Origin: Lachnospiraceae bacterium UBA1818
GTDB lineage: Bacteria > Bacillota > Clostridia > Lachnospirales > Lachnospiraceae
Assembly (NCBI GenBank): GCA_904419285.1
Contig: CAJFQZ010000013.1
Span: 1-59,245, forward strand
DNA length: 59,245 nt
Direction of reading: 5' to 3'
Shown: in pieces, positions 56,099-59,245 of the stretch
Numbering within the stretch: position 1 is the stretch's first letter
Layout of the letters: every line of letters begins with the position of its first letter
Notes under the pieces: generated by a model
Told to the model about the DNA's origin: nothing
Seen by the model: only the letters and a program-made list of their open reading frames with translations
Database searches by the model: none
Position numbers and translations under genes: made by a program

Positions 56099-56875
56099 TT
56101 GAAGAGAAAGTTTTTTTCTGGTAATGTTCCATGCGGAGCAAGTTGTTCATACTGCTTTGCTAAATGGCAAAATGTAGAGTCGAAGCACCCAATATTTGCT
56201 GTTGAAAAGCTAATCAAATCAGATGATGATTCTGTGATAATTTACCCATGTTGTGATAGTGAGTTTTTTGAACAAAGTATTCCTTTAAAAGATATTTTAA
56301 AATTAAAAAATCGATTTATTTATGTAAGTATTTCTACTAAACAAATGATAAATACGAATCAGTTAAATTATTTAAAATTGTTGGATAATGAATTAAAACG
56401 CGAAAATCGAGGTTTTGTAAAATTAAGTGTTTCGTTTTCTAACAAATATTATATTGATAGGTTAGAAAAGGGAACAACAACTTATAGGCAAAGAGTAAAT
56501 TTGCTTGAACAAGTACAGAATATGGGGATATACACGAGTGCAATTATAAAACCTATTTTGCCGTTTATTACTTTAACAGAGTATAAAGAAATAATAGATG
56601 ATTTGGCTTTTATAAAAAAGTTTGTGTTGGGAGATTTATATGTCGACATTAACTCCAGATTTTATAAAGAATACATAGAGGGCAAATACGATGTGTCTAT
56701 AAGAAAAGTTGCTTGGCTTAACGAACCAGAGTATTGGAATGTGATTGAAGACGTTGAAAAGAAACGCCAGCTATATGAATATATAGAAAAAAAAAGTTGT
56801 GAATATTTTGAATCGGATAACAATTTAATTTTATCCTATATTCATAAAAAAATGGGGGACTTTATTGATGAGTAG
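56099..56875 (+). CDS. short radical-SAM protein of the island operon
   Basis: A 258-residue protein with the canonical radical-SAM iron-sulfur motif CX3CX2C near its N-terminus (Cys12, Cys16, Cys19 in NVPCGASCSYCFAKW). A second feature is YPCCDSEFFEQ (~52-63). The remainder fits a partial TIM barrel with alternating strands and helices. No SPASM, B12 or other auxiliary domain is seen, so it would be a minimal enzyme. The only sensible start is TTG at 56099, ten bases after AAGGAG. Substrate is unknown. It overlaps the next gene by 8 bp. Codon use is strongly AT-biased compared with genes to the left, indicating transfer. Confidence 0.8.
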   Translation: MKRKFFSGNVPCGASCSYCFAKWQNVESKHPIFAVEKLIKSDDDSVIIYPCCDSEFFEQSIPLKDILKLKNRFIYVSISTKQMINTNQLNYLKLLDNELKRENRGFVKLSVSFSNKYYIDRLEKGTTTYRQRVNLLEQVQNMGIYTSAIIKPILPFITLTEYKEIIDDLAFIKKFVLGDLYVDINSRFYKEYIEGKYDVSIRKVAWLNEPEYWNVIEDVEKKRQLYEYIEKKSCEYFESDNNLILSYIHKKMGDFIDE

Positions 56876-57932
56876 CTTTTTTGATACAGTCATATTGTTT
56901 CTTTTAGGTTTAGATTCTGTTAGAATGATAGTCGCTATTTTGGGTATTGTAAAACCAACTTCAAAATATTCATGGCTGATTTATGGGCGTTATGATATTA
57001 ATATTATGGAAAGGGCTTTATTGCAATTAGGATATAGCGTTGATCTCGCAAAAGAAATTACGGATGATATTTCGGATTTAAGCAGAAAAATTAAGGATAA
57101 TTCTGGAATTAACGAAGGAAATGCAAGTGAAAAGCTTATCATATTGTTAAGTAGATACTTTACTTATTTTGAAAAACCGATAAATTATGGTGGAAAATCA
57201 ATCTCAAAAAGTTTATATTATATTAACACAATGGAAATATCACATAATGAAAATGATTTAAATGAATTAACCAGTATCATGCTGAATTTAATGATAGACA
57301 ATAATATAGATATGCCAGATTTCATTATTGTTCCTAAGGGGGGAAATCTGCTTTTTGCACAAGCAGTGGCTAAATGTCTAAATGCGGAACTAATTGTGGT
57401 AAAGGATAGTGAAGATAAGTCATCAGTCATTGCCCCTGGACAAGCCCTTTCTGAAGCGGTAATTCGAGTTAATTTTGAAGGGTCGTATTCAGTATTGAAT
57501 AAAAGCAAAAATAGTAAGAAAAAACTCATTGGATACCTAGTTGATTGTAACACATCTGGAGGAACACAGTTGTTATCTACATTAAAAAAATTTAATGAAA
57601 TGATAGATGCGTGTAAAATGAATATTTTAAAACCTCAAAAAGCATTCGTTTTATTTAGAGCAGATAGAGATAAGGGGGATATTGATCAAAAGTTTGGTGA
57701 ATTAAATTGTAAATTATACAGATATTTTGATCTTGATGAGCAGTCGAAAGGTCAAATTTATAATGCAACTATTGATGCAAAAACTAGGAAAGAAAAAGAA
57801 AGTATTGATAAACCTAGTTGTGATGTGTTAAGTTACTACATAAAAGAAGATAGAGAATTGGTTGATAATATTATTGCAGAATTAAAAAGAAATAAGAAAT
57901 TTTATTATGGAGGTAATACAAATGAGCATTAA
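56868..57932 (+). CDS. phosphoribosyltransferase-like protein of the island operon
   Basis: A 354-residue protein whose C-terminal two thirds fit the type I PRTase fold. The PRPP-binding motif is LIGYLVDCNTSGGTQL, with the loop at Asp226-Thr233 (family pattern is hydrophobic strand, acidic pair, TG/S-G-T). A further strand pattern is FIIVPKGGNLLFAQAVAKCL, resembling the PPi-loop region. One member of the usual acidic pair is replaced by Cys227, so activity may be altered. The N-terminal ~150 residues are helical and not recognised; the extreme N-terminus is hydrophobic. The ATG at 56868 overlaps the radical-SAM gene end, and its own end overlaps the next gene by 11 bp. Confidence 0.65.
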   Translation: MSSFFDTVILFLLGLDSVRMIVAILGIVKPTSKYSWLIYGRYDINIMERALLQLGYSVDLAKEITDDISDLSRKIKDNSGINEGNASEKLIILLSRYFTYFEKPINYGGKSISKSLYYINTMEISHNENDLNELTSIMLNLMIDNNIDMPDFIIVPKGGNLLFAQAVAKCLNAELIVVKDSEDKSSVIAPGQALSEAVIRVNFEGSYSVLNKSKNSKKKLIGYLVDCNTSGGTQLLSTLKKFNEMIDACKMNILKPQKAFVLFRADRDKGDIDQKFGELNCKLYRYFDLDEQSKGQIYNATIDAKTRKEKESIDKPSCDVLSYYIKEDRELVDNIIAELKRNKKFYYGGNTNEH

Positions 57933-58326
57933 TGAAGAATGGAGTAAAGTTAAAGAATTTCAAATCAAATTTGGACATCCCGTTTCCGAAAAGCCTATCA
58001 TGATGGATGAAAGTAGGGCAAAAAAACGATACACATGGATGTTGGAAGAGATCAATGAGTTTATAGAGGCTCCGGATATTGTAGAACAGGCTGATGCGAT
58101 GATTGACTTGATTTATTTTGCATTAGGTACACTTGTTGAAATGGGAATAAAACCAGAAAAGCTTTTTAGCGTTGTACACAACGCTAATATGAGTAAATTA
58201 TGGAATGACGGGAAACCGCATTATGGGGTGGATGGAAAAACTATAAAACCTAAAACATGGAAAGATCCTCATTCAGAATTAGAAAACATCATAAATAAAA
58301 TGTTAGAGGAGAGTGAAAATAGATGA
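57922..58326 (+). CDS. all-alpha NTP pyrophosphohydrolase (PRA-PH/DR2231-like) of the island operon
   Basis: A 134-residue enzyme of the MazG-related all-alpha NTP pyrophosphatase group. Signature features are FGHPVSEKP, the metal-binding LEEINEFIEA (Glu42, Glu43, Glu46), EQADAMIDLIYFALG (Glu55, Asp58, Asp62), and the tail VHNANMSKLWNDGKP ... DGKTIKPKTW. These match the phosphoribosyl-ATP pyrophosphohydrolase-like family that includes the dUTP-cleaving DR2231 and phage homologues. It should hydrolyse a nucleoside triphosphate or related pyrophosphate to a monophosphate. The ATG at 57922 follows GGAGG inside the previous gene; the next gene starts at an ATGA overlap. Confidence 0.85.
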   Translation: MSINEEWSKVKEFQIKFGHPVSEKPIMMDESRAKKRYTWMLEEINEFIEAPDIVEQADAMIDLIYFALGTLVEMGIKPEKLFSVVHNANMSKLWNDGKPHYGVDGKTIKPKTWKDPHSELENIINKMLEESENR

Positions 58327-58868
58327 AAAATGTTATAGCCGAAAATTATTTGTGCTTTCCGGCTCTGTTAGAAATGATTATAAATGATGCATTTGATATG
58401 AATATTAGTCAATTTGAGATTGCAGAGTATTTTGGAATTGTTGTACCTTGTGGATATAAAAGGATTATTAATAATCAATCGGAGAGTTCATCTTCATTAG
58501 ATTTTGGCATTCATATTGATCTGGAAAAGATCCAAGAATTTTTTGAAAAAAATAGAATAAAATTTAAAATTAATTATTACGAAATAAATAGAGTTTCCGA
58601 TATTTGCTTTGCGGATTTTATCAGAAAACATTTAAGGCATAGAGAATATCTTATATGTAGTTATAGTTATGGAATACTATATGGAAAAGAATATGCTAAT
58701 GAGTTGGGGCATGTTAGTCTAATTAGCGAGGTAAATGTAAATGATGAGGTTATAATATATGATCCAGGACCGGATGGCTATGGGAAGAAACTTGTAAATG
58801 AGTTGCATTTATATGATGCCATCCAATATAGACATGGCGGAATTTATACGTTTTCTATTGACTCATAA
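58323..58868 (+). CDS. C39/papain-like cysteine-peptidase-fold protein of the island operon
   Basis: A 181-residue protein with the layout of peptidase C39-like or BtrH-N-like papain-fold domains. A Cys at residue 11 at the start of a helix (ENYLCFPALLEMI) is followed far downstream by GHVSLISEV with a His and then IIYDPGPDGYG with the Asp. This order (Cys, His, Asp) is that of the family. It could be a protease cleaving a leader peptide or a transferase of the BtrH type. No signal peptide or transmembrane segment is present, so it is not the ABC-exporter-linked C39 form. It starts with ATGA overlap to the preceding gene. Family assignment is by motif order only. Confidence 0.55.
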   Translation: MKNVIAENYLCFPALLEMIINDAFDMNISQFEIAEYFGIVVPCGYKRIINNQSESSSSLDFGIHIDLEKIQEFFEKNRIKFKINYYEINRVSDICFADFIRKHLRHREYLICSYSYGILYGKEYANELGHVSLISEVNVNDEVIIYDPGPDGYGKKLVNELHLYDAIQYRHGGIYTFSIDS

Positions 58869-59133
58869 AATGTTGGATCCACAAAGTTAATTAGAGTTTC
58901 CTAGAGTTTTGGCGGGAACATAGGTAGCGGAAAGCATTGAAAATAATTAGGTTTAGAGTAGCTTTATTATTTTGAAGAAAGAATTTGTAATGGGGAAATA
59001 TTAACTTAATAGAATAATATCTCTTGGATAATATGGCTGGTTGTTTAGATAAAAGGCAACCGGCTTTTCTTATTATAGTGCATAGTTTTGGTTGCTTGTC
59101 CATGATATAATAGGACAGGAAGTGAAGAAGTAT
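58869..59133. other. intergenic AT-rich spacer after the island operon
   Basis: No open frame of note. It contains the operon terminator at 59035-59070 and a TATAAT at 59106-59111 that could serve the following partial gene, though no good -35 box is visible. Confidence 0.5.
59035..59072 (+). terminator. terminator after the island operon
   Basis: GGCTGGTTG at 59035-59043 pairs with CAACCGGC near 59057-59064 (one G-T pair) and is followed by TTTTC. Confidence 0.6.
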
Positions 59134-59245
59134 ATGAGGCAAAGTGATGTTATCAACCTAAAGAAAAATGAGAATTACTATTATATAAGTAAACGAGTAC
59201 TTCTTCTTAACATATTTGAAAAAGTACATTTAGTTAAAATAAGAA
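59134..59245 (+). CDS. 5' end of an unidentified island gene (cut by window edge)
   Basis: From ATG 59134 the frame stays open to the window end for 37 codons, reading MRQSDVINLKKNENYYYISK and then RVLLLNIFEKVHLVKIR. A GGAAGTGAAGAAG site precedes the ATG, and a TATAAT lies just upstream. The composition is the same AT-rich type as the four preceding genes. Its identity cannot be told from the fragment. Confidence 0.55.
   Translation, partial: MRQSDVINLKKNENYYYISKRVLLLNIFEKVHLVKIR

Noticed and set aside
56074-56124. 16-codon frame as a precursor peptide for the radical-SAM gene
   Set aside because: No ribosome-binding site of its own, overlaps the radical-SAM start in another frame, and shows no double-glycine or core-like pattern.

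Overview
The window looks like a chromosomal segment of a gut-type Clostridium relative, most likely a Lachnospiraceae species. The evidence is Firmicutes-style gene order (tig-clpP-clpX-lon-ysxC; hprK next to a ROK glucokinase; secA-prfB), strong AGGAGG ribosome-binding sites, sigmaA-type promoters with 17-bp spacers, and large secreted mucin- and hyaluronan-type glycosidases with cell-wall sorting signals. No rRNA, tRNA or CRISPR array was seen.

Layout. 1-10100: an ABC exporter, a Dus-family tRNA-dihydrouridine synthase, a PAP2 phosphatase, pyrG with an attenuator-like leader, a DUF1846 protein, and ftsH with an unusual acidic insert. 10362-14375: a secreted GH84 hexosaminidase. 14500-24500: uvrC, hprK, glucokinase, a class A penicillin-binding protein, a YigZ/IMPACT protein, hpf and typA. 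24700-28450: an SSB-like protein, dapB, a compact sigma factor, an Asp-rich lipoprotein and a solitary hisA-like gene. 28739-34915: secA, prfB (programmed frameshift), hom and an apgM-type mutase in one run. 35062-44776: an XRE regulator, a CYTH protein, a DJ-1/PfpI protein, the tig-clpP-clpX-lon-ysxC protein-quality block, an AI-2E family permease and rubredoxin. 45027-54898: a 2064-residue GH101 endo-alpha-N-acetylgalactosaminidase followed by a second GH84 enzyme. The three glycosidases share a C-terminal module (three FIVAR-like repeats, a Ser/Thr/Gly linker, a KTGD sorting signal), so they probably work together on host O-glycans and hexosamine polymers at the cell surface.

55209-59245: uvrB starts normally but breaks after codon 90, immediately before its conserved tyrosine-rich hairpin motif. 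An AT-rich island of foreign character begins at that exact base. The island opens with a terminal-type repeat and three 19-bp iterons, then a broken reading frame ending at a second copy of the terminal repeat. It then carries four tightly overlapping genes: a short radical-SAM enzyme, a phosphoribosyltransferase-like protein, an all-alpha NTP pyrophosphohydrolase (PRA-PH/DR2231-like), and a C39/papain-like cysteine-peptidase-fold protein. A terminator-like hairpin follows, then a further gene cut by the window end. I do not recognise this four-gene combination; it is the best candidate here for an undescribed system.

Two copies of a ~162-bp MITE-like palindromic repeat (1902-2063 and 28461-28622) differ at five stem positions, every one compensated in the opposite arm. 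The hairpin in the pyrG leader appears to be related to their ends.
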